Source: Euonymus europaeus
Lineage: Eukaryota; Streptophyta; Magnoliopsida; Celastrales; Celastraceae
Reading direction: 5' to 3'
Length of the DNA: 64,000 nt
Assembly (NCBI GenBank): GCA_963580455.1
Contig: OY756970.1
Coordinates: 12,214,001-12,278,000, forward strand
Below, one piece after another: positions 54,164-64,000 of this stretch. Position numbers and translations under genes: made by a program. Within the stretch, counting starts at the first letter, position 1; the number at the start of each line of letters is the position of its first letter. Below the pieces are notes generated by a model that was not told where the DNA came from, made no database searches, and saw only the letters and a program-made list of their open reading frames with translations.

Positions 54164-54445
54164 TTGCAAAGGGTGATTGTGCCATGCAAAATATGGCTAA
54201 GGAAGCAACATTATTTTGCAGGAGTTGTAGCGAATTACAGACCTTGCCAATCATATGACAATGAATTTTATATTCAACTACAAGGAATAAATCCTACTAT
54301 TCTAGCATATGAGATATTCTTTACAGAAGAAAAATTGCATTGTCTCAGATCGAACAGGGCAGTAAAATTTCTTGATTTTCAAAAATCAAGCCGAAAAAAT
54401 AGTGAAATTCTCAGCACATCAACCTTCAAATATTTCCTATGCTAA
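54164..54445 (+). other. Unrecognised open frame
   Basis: A 93-residue frame starts MQRVIVPCKIWLRKQHYF and includes NEFYIQLQGINPTILAYEIF. Its composition looks protein-like and an acceptor-like ATTGAGATCAG lies just upstream, so it might be an exon of a decayed gene. I do not recognise the family, and no partner exon is evident. A second exon-like piece with ERIVQRFGRWSIEVYLY lies at 55378-55445 before a GTACTT donor-like site. Confidence 0.25.
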
Positions 54446-56212
54446 TCGATGTGAAACACCACATGTAATATAAAAAATCACTGGTAAGAGCTATAAATTC
54501 ACAGTGTATTTCAATGAACGAGCTCTGACATCCGAAGACATCACCTCTAACGCCTCACATATGAGGCCAATTGACAATAATGGTTAGTTAAACTTATATA
54601 TGTAAGTATCCATCATAATATTAGTCTTGTGCATAATTATATTTTATCAATTGAACCATGATCTTCACATATCTCATGGATAGTTAATGTTTAGGTACAC
54701 GAGATAGTTAATGTTTAGGTACTGAAAATTTGCCTGAAATCACCATGATTGAATATCACAATAAAAGAAAAAGAAAGAGGTTAGTCTACATATAAAACAA
54801 AGATATCACATAATAATTGTATGTATGGAAAACACATTATAAAGCCAATCATCGCATATATATATGAAATGAAATTGTTTAAGTAACACAATTGTAATAA
54901 GTTATTCTCTGAATTTGTTCTTGATCCAGGGAACTAGCAATGGAAGATGATGAGCCAACCAAGAAAGAAATCACCCCAAAAATAGAGAGAGAATAGTATC
55001 TTGACAGTGAGAAAGCTAAACCACTAATACCAACATTTTGCAATGTACCCAAGTCTACTTAGAAGAATGTCAATACCTGCAGGCATTTTTTTTTTAGGAG
55101 TTAGATATGAATGACCAAAATGTAAAAATGTAAATAGAAGCCTTAGAACAGTTCCAATACTAGAAGCCATGGTTTTTTGTTATAGTTAATCCACATCTAA
55201 TCATATGTAAATATAATAAATATGACATGACTGTTGCTTGATTTGGTCCTATTTTCTTGATAGGTTTCCTGTTTTTGCTTCTGATTTTGTGATGGCTACT
55301 GACCATTTAAACGTGGTCATCTCCTTTCAAATTTTTTGTTAATTGTGTTTGTTATTGAGTGATCATGTGAATATCCAGGAAAGGATTGTCCAAAGATTTG
55401 GAAGATGGAGTATTGAAGTCTATCTCTATTCAAGCATTAGGCCAGGTACTTTTGTAAATCTGGAACTCGGATCTTGTAATGGGTTCTGGACTAATTTCAT
55501 TGTTGTAATAGGCCGAGTACTTTTCTCGGGGAAGGTGCTGTCACTCCTTTGAAGAAATGGGATGACCACTGCCTCGATAGCAAGCACCACTATTTTTGCA
55601 CAGCTGGCAATTTTTTATAGAAAATTAGTGGTAAACCCAATTACCCTTCTGACCCCAAATTATTATTCCAATCTAGAGAAATGAATATGTGTGTTCTTTC
55701 TGCATTGTCCTGTCATGAGCTTTATGAGTACCTTTTAATATAATCACAAGTGTGCAGAATCGTTAGGTATAATGTGTTATTACTACCACTATGTGTAATT
55801 CTATCTTCTAATCTACAACTATGTCCTGAATCTGTGAATAGTCTTCCAAATCCCTAATTGCTCAAACATGTCAAGGTGCTATCACCATAGATGATAGATC
55901 GAGTAAGAAAACATATGTTTAAAAATAACTATATAATTCTCTCTAATACCCTCCATCTATTCAATATCAGTTACCGCAATTGTTCCATGACAAAGTAAGT
56001 GTTCGTGACTGCACTCTGCTTTGCTGCCTTCCATATCACTAATAGCAATATGTAGAGGAACTATAATATACTATCATGATGGAAATTCTCAATTTCAACT
56101 CAGTATCTAAAGTACTTCAAACTCATCATTATCCAGCTGATAAATCTCAACAATTCATCCTGATGATCTCTTAATGTACCTCTGGTCGATATAAAATATC
56201 CTAGGTAAAACT
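54446..56212. other. Non-coding stretch
   Basis: No gene or repeat that I can support apart from the exon-like piece near 55.4 kb. Confidence 0.35.
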
Positions 56213-57332
56213 TGCAATATCAAACACAGAAGGGTCTTACCCAATCGTAAGTGTACGTGTCATGAAATAGTATAAAAGTGAGTGGGATAGAATCCACAGA
56301 GACTGTATCAATTACCAATCAAGCAAAAATAGCAACAACACAACTAAAGGAGTAGAAAATTCAGATTATCAACTAGAGAAAATTCTGTCACATCTATGTA
56401 AACCAATATGGAAGAGATCTAGCTTGGGTTGGTATTGTTCTTCTACTTTCACTAAGTCTCACAATCCAATATATAATCACACAATTTAAAGATTTTTCGT
56501 TGTCAGTCAAGAGACCTTGGTCCGGCTCTCCTAACTCAGACTTTCCTAAGTAACGACCTTGGCTTTGATCCAGCCCCAAATCTTTTCTTATCATAAGACT
56601 CTTGGTTAGCATACCCTAAGAATTTCCTAAGACAAGCATATGAACGAGAAAGTTGACAAGCGCACAACCTTAAGAAATGGTATATTACCCAATCAATTGT
56701 GTTCACGATTCCCAAATCTGGATCTTATGCAGATTCTTGTTACTTTATCAAACACCAGGTATGGGTCAGTTGAATGTGTCTAACTAACAATTCCTAGTAT
56801 TATGATATTGATCAGACATGCATAATAATAAGAAATCAACAATAAATTCCGAAAATCAATTAATTAAACCTGGTGTAATCATCAATGAAATTGTTCATTA
56901 AAGTTCCAATAGAAGAAACTAATCAAATGCCAAACTAAATAGAAACTTAGTTACACATGTCCATGATTTAATTGCATAAATAAACCATAAATCAGATTGG
57001 AGAAAAGGGTGATGCTTGATCGTGCTGAATTTCCTCTGTCTTGCATTTCTCCCTCTGGTTCTGGAATGCTGCAGTGTCTGAAAAGTGATTTATGGGTCGA
57101 GTTTTCCATCTATTAAAACCCTAAGTGCCACATCAGTAAACTAAATTAAGTAACTGGCCTGCTCAACTCCGTGGCCGCAAACAGGTCGCACTTAGGTTGC
57201 AATTTCTGCCAGAAAACTCTTTATTCCTTTTTTGCTTTCATCATTCACCTGTTAAATTAAACACTATTTGGATAGTATTTTGAACTTGAAACATATCAAA
57301 TCATACTCTTAAAGATTAGAAATATAGGTGCA
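56213..57332 (-). repeat. 3' LTR-like region of the Athila element
   Basis: The polypurine side gives a possible start TGCACC near 57332 and a possible end near 56213. The end region contains TCGTAAGTGTACGTGTCATG and GAAATAGTATAAAAGTGAG, resembling the LTR at 2.46 kb. Both edges are tentative because only one LTR is in the window. Confidence 0.4.
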
Positions 57333-57341
57333 ATTTTTTAC

Positions 57342-57362
57342 CTATAAAAATCCCCCAAACTA
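57342..57362 (-). other. Athila polypurine tract
   Basis: The minus strand reads AGTTTGGGGGATTTTTATAG after GGGGACAAGCAAAAG, a conserved signature just before Athila 3' LTRs. Confidence 0.7.
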
Positions 57363-58019
57363 AACTTTTGCTTGTCCCCAAGAAAGCATATAAAACATGG
57401 TGAATGCAAAATTTAAAACTGATTTGGCAAAGCAAACAAGAGCTTTTAACAAAACTAATGTTCTCTTATCAATAGAATGTACTTTGGCAATCTTCAAGCA
57501 AACTTAATATAAGGGATAGGGATCCACAATTACTATAAGCACATGTCACCTCTACACATCCTCACCAAGATTGACTCATAAATAAACATGTGTTTCGCTC
57601 AAGTGTTTAAGGACTATATTTTCACTCATATAAGTACAGACTAGTTGCCATAGGCTTGCATGTCCATCCAGGCCTCCTTATACCAGAGAATTGTTTCATA
57701 GATAAAAAAAACCATACAACTAGTAGGTAAATTAAGCACAAGGTGATAGAAGAAATATGAACATAGGCATGCATAATTAGGGAAAGTTGACAAAATAAAC
57801 GATCCAGACAGAGAGGCTAAGAACATCATGGCCCCAAAATAACCAGAAAAGTAACCAACAGTCAGCTTTCTACTCCACTACCAGGCTACCCAACAAAATG
57901 CCTTAAATTCAAACCACCAACCATAATCCCTCTACTCTACTATGCACCATCTCCACCAAAAATCCAGCGCAAACATAAAGATCTTTTCTACCTCGTGCTT
58001 CTCCTTGGTGAAACCATCG
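57363..58019 (-). other. Athila 3' untranslated region
   Basis: No frame supported; the spacer between the third gene and the polypurine tract is expected here. Confidence 0.5.
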
Positions 58020-59119
58020 CCATTGGTGCTTCCTAGACAGGCTGCATAAAGGTTGCAACGCTCTCCTGCACAGCTCCTATGGTTGTCTCCAGCTTCTCCA
58101 ATTGGCCTAAAATCTTTCCTTGCACTTTCTCAATGCCTTCCATCCGAGACACCACCTGCTCCTGCACAATTCTCATAAGTTCCATCTCATACCCAAAATC
58201 ACAAAATCTTTCCTTCAAAGCCTCAAGATCTCTAACAAACTCTTCATGCTCTGCATTTGCACCTTTCTGTTGCTGCCTAACTAAATGAGCCTCACTTTTG
58301 TCCCATCAGGACTTAGTTAATGGGGCCACCCTTTTCTGCATAACATCTGTTGTCTTTGCAACACCTCCCTGTGCCATACAGATTTTAGTGATCAAAACTC
58401 CAAAAGGCAGAACTTGTCCATTCAATTTCCCATCCCTCACCTTCACTATATGGTCATAAATTGTTCCTCCCATTCAAAAAAACTCAATCGACAAGCAATG
58501 GTATACATCAAATAACAGGTCTTTGGATTAACAATATGAGTGAAATGGATCACATAACGAGTAACAATTTGTGCTAAAAGCCTAGATGGTTGTATCAATT
58601 CAGAATAGGCGATCACATTCTTACTAAAATATGTTATGCTACCATCAGTTAAACTTGTCACAACAACTGACCACTTTGGCCACACAATTTCAGATTCCAC
58701 CATACCAAATTCCATAAACTTGTATTCAGGCTTACGAATAGGAGGTAGCAGAGATAAAGCCAAATAGACTTTCCTGGGGTTGAAGAAAAACCTTTGTCCC
58801 CTCACATAAGCTTCACAATATTTCTCACTCACTAACAAATTTACATAAAACTCATGCACAATTTGTTTATTAGCAACTCCTACAACCTTTCCTATAGATA
58901 ACCAACCCATATATTCAAAGAATCTGTGCCAACACACCTGTTTGAAGCCATCTATCACCACGTGCAAACCTTTTTTCTTTCAAATTTCTCATACACCTCT
59001 GCCACGACATGAGAGATAAAGTGCTCAAACTCCTCTTTTGGAACGGTACTCGAGTTCCCCATCTCCACATCCACTCCCTTCTTCATTCGCTTTTTCCTTC
59101 TTGCTGTCTTCTTAGCCAT
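58020..59119 (-). pseudogene. Third gene of the Athila element (env-like position, putative plant transposon protein)
   Basis: Three minus-strand pieces in different frames form one gene. The start MAKKTARRKKRMKKGVDVEM (59119) is a basic, possibly nuclear-targeting, N-terminus. The middle (58446-58967) has GWLSIGKVVGVANKQIVHEF, VRGQRFFFNPRKVYLALSLL and AQIVTRYVIHFTH, resembling the plant family annotated as putative plant transposon protein. The C-terminal piece (58033-58218) is a predicted coiled coil (IEKVQGKILGQLEKLETTIG). No clear signal peptide or transmembrane segment is seen, so the classical env-like label is one of position only. Frameshifts near 58960 and 58440 inactivate it. Confidence 0.65.
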
Positions 59120-60055
59120 GATCAGAGGGAAGCGATGTTGTCGTGGTAGTTTAGGATCGGAGTGTCTCCCTTCCCTTTTAGAGGAGGCAGAACAGATTGA
59201 GACAGATAGGGTTAGGGTTTTAATGGAACCCACTACAGTATTTATAGCCTCCCAAATCACTGGTCGTAAATAAGTCACAAAGTGTTCACTTTTTTTTGTT
59301 GTTTTCAAAAAATTAATTTTTTTTCTGGCTGGCCTATAAACTTGTGATTTGGCGACTGAAAATAAGTCACCTTATCTCCACAAACCATCCACTTTTTCCT
59401 GCAAAATTACATCGTACTCACAAAACTGACATAACTTCACTCCACTTCAACCCCACCATTTCACCATAACTCTTGCTTATAATGCATTCCCTAATTCCAG
59501 CATCCCATTAGCTACTCAGTCTTGCCTTTAGGCGCATGATGCTCAAGAACAAAATGAGGGTAGGCATTTTTTACTACCAAAACTCAGGGGCACTTTTGGA
59601 ATGTGGTAGGTCTAGGAAAGATGTGAGAACAATTTCACAAAGGGAAATACTTTGAGACTATAATTTGCAATTACTTATCATTTCTGCTCCACAAATCATG
59701 GCATGTTACTCAGCTGATTTAATTCAAGTTCTAGCAAACATAGTAGTCTACTTATGACACTAAATGTTGAAGGCTCCTCAAAAGTTGTTCAAGTGCTTTC
59801 AGTGACATGTTTGTTTAAGTAAAAGTTTCAGACAAATCACCTTATAAAAAATTTCACTCTCAACCCTCACATTAAAGATAATCAAACACGAGCATGCCAA
59901 AAATTTAAAAAGTCGAGCAAAAATCCTTCCCCCAAACTTGATCATGACATTATCCACAATGGAAGAAAAAGATAATGTAAAATGCAATGCAATTATGAAT
60001 TGAAATTAAAGAAAGGACTGAAAAAGACTTAGCTGATAAAGCATAGCAACAAAAA
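59120..60055 (-). other. Spacer between integrase and third gene
   Basis: No supported frame. A 62-residue frame at 59799-59987 has no motif. Confidence 0.5.
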
Positions 60056-61226
60056 TCACTCTTCTCCGCAAGGGTTACCTCCCATGAAGTGCTGAATTTG
60101 ACGTCTGCAGCTAGATACATCTGTTAGATTAAGAGGACTGGGGATCAAGTTGGATATCCTCCTCAAGAGTAAGAGGTTTAGAATCAAAATAAAACTTGAC
60201 ACGATGCCCATTGACTTTGTATCAGAATCAAAATGCTGCAACTCTAAAGCTCCATGAGGACACACGATTTTCACTATGTACGGTCCATGCCATATGGATT
60301 TCAATTTTCTAGGAAATAAGCGCAAACGAGAGTTGTAAACAAGCACCCTTTGTCCTTCAGCAAAACTTTTACACAATAGCTTTTTGTCATGATATTGCTT
60401 TGAACGCTCCTTGTATAGCTTTGCATTCTTGTATGCTTCATGGCGCATCTAATTTAGTTCATTCAACTGCATACAATACCTATCACCAGCCACCTTCACG
60501 TCAAAGTTGAATTTCTTTATCGCCCAATAGGCCCGGTGCTCCAATTGAATAGGTAAGTGACATTGTTTCCCATAGACCAACCGAAATGGGGACATGCCAA
60601 TGGAAGTTTTGAAAGCAGTGCAGTAAGCCCAAAGGGCATCATTCAAATGTAAGGATCAGTCCTTACGGTTATGATTAACAGTCTTTTCCAAAATAACCTT
60701 GATTTCTCTATTGCTCAATTCCACTTGCCCACTAGTTTTTGGATGATAGGCGTGCCAACTCGGTGAGTAATTCCATATTTTTCATCAAGTCCTTGCATGG
60801 ATAGTTGTTGAAATGATTGCCTCCATCATTGATGATGGCTCCTAGTGTTCCAAATGGAGCAAAAATGTTGTCCTATGAAAACTTGAAAATAACTCGATGA
60901 TCATTAGTTTTGGAGGGGAGAACCTCGACCCATTTGGACACATAATCAACACCCACTAAAGTATATTCAAAACCAAAAGATGTAGGGAACAGACCCATAA
61001 AATCAATACCCCATACGTCAAGGAGTTCAATGACTTGAATTCCAATTAATGGCATTTGGTCACGAGTGGCTATGTTCTCATTCCTCTGGCATCTGTCACA
61101 ACTTTTGCAAAAGATAAAAGCATCTTTAAAAATAGTGGGCCAATAAAATCGGGAATGAAATACCTTCAGAGCTGTCTTCTTGGGTCCAAAGTGTCTTCCA
61201 CAAGCGTGTGCATAACAATGCTTCAT
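60056..61226 (-). pseudogene. Athila integrase
   Basis: The N-terminal part (60873-61226) has the zinc-finger region ending CKSCDRCQRNENI and the first catalytic Asp in DVWGIDFMGLFP, then VGVDYVSKWVEVLPS. The middle (60647-60872) is out of frame but shows IINDGGNHF and VELSNREIK (second Asp and Glu). Next come [20 protein letters not shown] and [11 protein letters not shown] (60449-60646), and the C-terminal domain with SFAEGQRVLVYNSRLRLFP and KLKSIWHGPYIV (60056-60448). These are textbook Athila integrase signatures. Several frame changes and stops break it. Confidence 0.9.
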
Positions 61227-61503
61227 AATTTCTAGCTGCTCAGATTGAGGAATACACAGAAAAATAATTTGATATGGGAAAATCTTGAATAAGTAGGGAT
61301 TATCCCAAATGTAGTCCCGAGCCCTAGAAATTATTCGCTTCTTCTCCTGATAAAAAAATTAGATGGAAAGGATTTAGTCACAAGATATTTAACTATATAT
61401 GCATACTAGGGAGGTTTGAACACCAAGAGCAATTATTCACCCAGTAAAGATTCACCCAAGGCAACTCGTCATGGATACCATCAGTTATTAATCGGAAAAG
61501 TGA

Positions 61504-62160
61504 TCAGCCACCACATTCTCCATGCCTTTTTTTATCTTCGATTTTGAGGTTAAACTCTTGCAAAAGGTGTACCCAACGTATGAGGCATGGCCTAGCATCC
61601 TTCTTTGTCATCAAATACCTCAATGTTGCATGGTCAGTGTACACTACTACCCAGGAACCAACAAGATAGGAGCTGGAGTTTTCAAGAGCAAAAATGATAG
61701 CGAAAAGTTCTTTCTCTATTGTGGAGTAGTTCATCTTAGTGTCATTCATAATTATTGATGCAAAATAACTGGCATATGGAATCTTGTCCTTGCGTTGTCC
61801 TAAGACAGCTCCCAACGAGTAATCGCTTGCATCATATATCAATTCGAATAGAAGCTCCCAATTTGGTGCTCTCATAATAGGGGCTGAGGTAAGAGCTCAT
61901 TTTAATACATCAAAGTCTGATTGACATTCCTTAGGCCGCACAAATTCGACATCCTTTGTTAGGATTGCACACAATGGTCTAGAAATCTTTGTGAAATCTT
62001 GAATGAATCGCTGATAAAATCCTGCATGCCCAAGAAAACTACGCACACCTTTAACTTTGGTCAGACTCGATAATGTGGAAATAATTTCAATCTTTGCCTT
62101 GTTGACTTCAATGCCACGGCCGGAAATTAAATGGCCCAGGACAATTCCTTCATTTACCAT
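61504..62160 (-). pseudogene. Athila RNase H and connection domain
   Basis: The piece at 61897-62160 carries LGHLISGRGIEVNKAKIEII and VRSFLGHAGFYQRFIQDFTK, the link from reverse transcriptase. The piece at 61504-61875 carries the RNase [21 protein letters not shown] (first Asp), [36 protein letters not shown]. The two are separated by a short out-of-frame gap and a stop. Confidence 0.9.
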
Positions 62161-62175
62161 GAAATGGCACTTTTC

Positions 62176-62990
62176 TCAATTCAAGACAAGGTTTGTTGCT
62201 TCACACTTTTCCAAGACCAGCCGTAAATGTTCAAGACTCTCATCAAAATATGATCCAAATAACCTAAATTCATCTATGAAAACCTCAATAAACTGCTCCA
62301 CCATGTCCGAGAAAATACTCATCATGCACCTCTGAAATGTTGTTGGACGATTACAAAGCCCGAATGGCATGCTACGCGGTATGCGAAAGTTCCATAAGGT
62401 CATGTAAACGTGGTCTTTGCTTGAACTTCTGGTGCAATAGCAATCTAATTGTAGCCACTGTATCCATCAAAGAAACATTAATAACTATGCCCTACTAATC
62501 TTTCCAACATCTGATCTATGAATGTCAATGAAAAATGATCCTTTCTTGTTGCATTATTGAGGTTCCGATAATCAATGCAAACTCACCATCCAATGGCTAT
62601 CCTAGTCCGTATCAATTCATTATCTTCATTCTTGATCACAGTAATACCACTCTTCTTTGGAACCACATATTCTGGACTCACCCAATTGCTATATGAAATA
62701 GGATATATGACACCCATATCCAGCAATTTAAAAATTCCGGCTTTGACGTCATCTTTCATATGTAGATTCAATCTCCTCTGAGCCTTTTTGGTGGGTTTAG
62801 CGTCACTCTCCAATAAAATCAGATGCATACACCTTGAGGGGCTGATTCTTTTAATTTCAGTTATTGTCCATCCAAGTGCAATTTTATGTTGCCGTAGAAT
62901 TCTGACTAACTTCTCTTCTTCCACAAAACTCAAACTTGCAGCCACTATAACTGGTAGAGTGTTTTCCTCTCCCAAGTATGTATACTTCAA
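62176..62990 (-). pseudogene. Athila reverse transcriptase
   Basis: The fingers region (62583-62990) shows LGWTITEIKRISPSRCMHLI, VIYPISYSNWVSPEYVVPKK and TVIKNEDNELIRTRIAIGW. The palm (62176-62403) shows SMPFGLCNRPTTFQRCMMSI and the active-site region EVFIDEFRLFG, where the normal second Asp of the DD pair is Glu. Between them a frameshifted stretch (62404-62582) separates the two halves. The protein would be inactive. Confidence 0.9.
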
Positions 62991-63352
62991 ATGATTAGGG
63001 AACTACTTCAATTCCAACTTGGGTGGTTTAACTGTAGAAGGAAAAAGAGAAGAATTAGTAGGCGTCAGTTGTTCAAAAGAAGGAAAATTCTTACCTATAT
63101 ATAGCCTATCAATTTGAAGCACTTGAACAACTTCTTTAATTTGGCTTCCATGGTCCACGATTTCCATGGAAAATGCTTAGTCATCTAAGCCATGTGCCAT
63201 CATTGTCTCTAAAGAATCTCCATTAGACAGCTAAAAAACCACACTCCAGAGATCATGTATAATATCAACATGGAAACAATCACTATGGTCATCATGAGAT
63301 TTTAAAGCTGCAAATACATGAAATTCCAACTTTTGCTCATCGACTTTCATGG
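62991..63352 (-). other. Athila protease-reverse transcriptase linker
   Basis: Decayed linker between protease and reverse transcriptase with several stops; no motif recognised. Confidence 0.5.
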
Positions 63353-63880
63353 TTATGATTCTTTTTTCACACAAATATTCATATCAGCAGTAATCATGAA
63401 AGGATGACCAAGAATGATAGGTAGAGATACAGACAATGGACTATCTTCCATATCTAAAACAATGAAACCAACTGGCAATATCAATCCCTTTATAGCTACT
63501 ACAACATCCCCTAAAATTCCCCTGTGCCTTTTAATGCTACGATCAGTCAATTTTAAAGTGATGGATGTAGGTTGAAGCTCTCCTAGTCCTAGCTTCTCAT
63601 AAATAGAAAAAGGCAGCATATTAATACTAGCACCAAGGTCTAACAATGTCCTTTTAACAAATTGATTCCCTACCGTGTAAGATATAGTGAAGCTACCAGG
63701 ATATTTTAATTTTGGTGGAAGCTTATCTAGCAAAAAACCACTAACCTCTTTAGTCAAAGCTTCTTTCTCATGATCAACAAATTTCCTTTTGTTAGTACAA
63801 CATTCATTAAAAAACTTAGCATACAAAGGAATTTGTTTAATAGCATCAAGTAGTGGAATATTAATCGCCACCTTTCGCAA
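63353..63880 (-). pseudogene. Athila aspartic protease region
   Basis: A 175-residue frame with VNIPLLDAIKQIPLYAKF, DKLPPKLKYPGSFTI, the active site TLLDLGASINMLP (Asp-Leu-Gly-Ala-Ser) and the flap region PIILGHPFM. It joins Gag, which would lie upstream beyond the window edge; 63881-63992 continues in other frames. This stretch has no internal stop. Confidence 0.88.
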
Positions 63881-64000
63881 ATTCTAAAAAAAATCAAGAG
63901 ATTCAGAATTAACTTTCTTTTTAGCAAGCCTTTACGGGAAAGGTGGTGGATCTCTTCCCCAATCCTTTGTAGCATCTAATGCCGAATTGTGACCTATTTG

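Larger units (their letters stand above)
56213..63992 (-). mobile_element. Athila-clade Ty3/Gypsy retrotransposon, 3' portion
   Basis: On the minus strand, from the window edge inward: protease, reverse transcriptase, RNase H, integrase, a third gene typical of Athila elements, polypurine tract and a 3' LTR-like region. Gag and the 5' LTR lie beyond the window. Many frameshifts and stops, and a changed reverse transcriptase active site, show that it is dead. Confidence 0.88.

Noticed and set aside
58446..59119. Viral-type envelope protein in the Athila element
   Set aside because: The position fits, but I see no signal peptide, fusion peptide or transmembrane anchor; the sequence is more like a putative plant transposon protein.

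Overview
This window is plant nuclear DNA, most likely from a eudicot or magnoliid. It is mostly AT-rich and has introns of plant size. Nearly everything recognisable is transposable-element DNA typical of angiosperms: Ty3/Gypsy (Athila, Tat and Tekay-like LTRs), Ty1/Copia, LINE, Au-type SINE, MULE and Helitron. I see no intact host gene. The only host-gene sequence is two fragments, one exon of an Alfin-like PHD protein and two exons of cytosolic ascorbate peroxidase. The Tat element at 12.1-21.6 kb is visibly more GC-rich than its surroundings.

Layout. 1-3.2 kb: Athila-like gag/protease remnant and LTR (minus). 3.2-5.8 kb: 5'-truncated Copia element (plus) ending in a 239-bp LTR. 6.4-7.6 kb: solo LTR. 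8.4-9.6 kb: inverted Tekay-like LTR remnant. 10.0-10.8 kb: two Au-type SINEs around a 36-bp C-rich tract. 11.6 kb: Alfin-like exon. 12,094-21,597: complete Tat-clade element with matching 529-bp LTRs and target duplication GAGAC. Its gag-pol lies in one minus frame broken by four stops, and it carries an intron-containing antisense gene with its own TATA box. 22.4-27.0 kb: higher-order tandem array (about 1.32 kb per unit) leading directly into a Helitron Rep gene fragment (27.0-28.2 kb). 28,318-30,627: 2.3-kb solo LTR (target duplication GCAAT) inside a 282-bp tandem duplication. 31.2-32.9 kb: decayed MULE transposase split by another solo LTR (target duplication ACTCA). 34.4-35.6 kb: decayed gene of a plant mobile/ULP-associated family. 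36.9-39.3 kb: tandem repeats and a Tekay-like LTR. 39.3-40.0 kb: LINE 3' end. 40.2 kb: MuDR N-terminal fragment. 42.55-45.29 and 47.45-50.46 kb: two diverged MULE transposase genes (minus) whose C-termini carry an OTU-type cysteine protease domain. 50.6-51.0 kb: 96-bp tandem repeat. 52.4-53.34 kb: ascorbate peroxidase fragment just upstream of a Helitron 3' terminus. 56.2 kb to the end: Athila element (minus) running off the window.

The strongest candidate for an under-described system is the MULE family in which a FAR1/MuDR-like transposase is fused to an OTU deubiquitinase-like domain. Two diverged copies keep the OTU cysteine and histidine motifs. Next are the antisense gene inside the Tat element and the Helitron with amplified leader repeats. 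All domain calls are by eye from the translated sequence; no database search was run.
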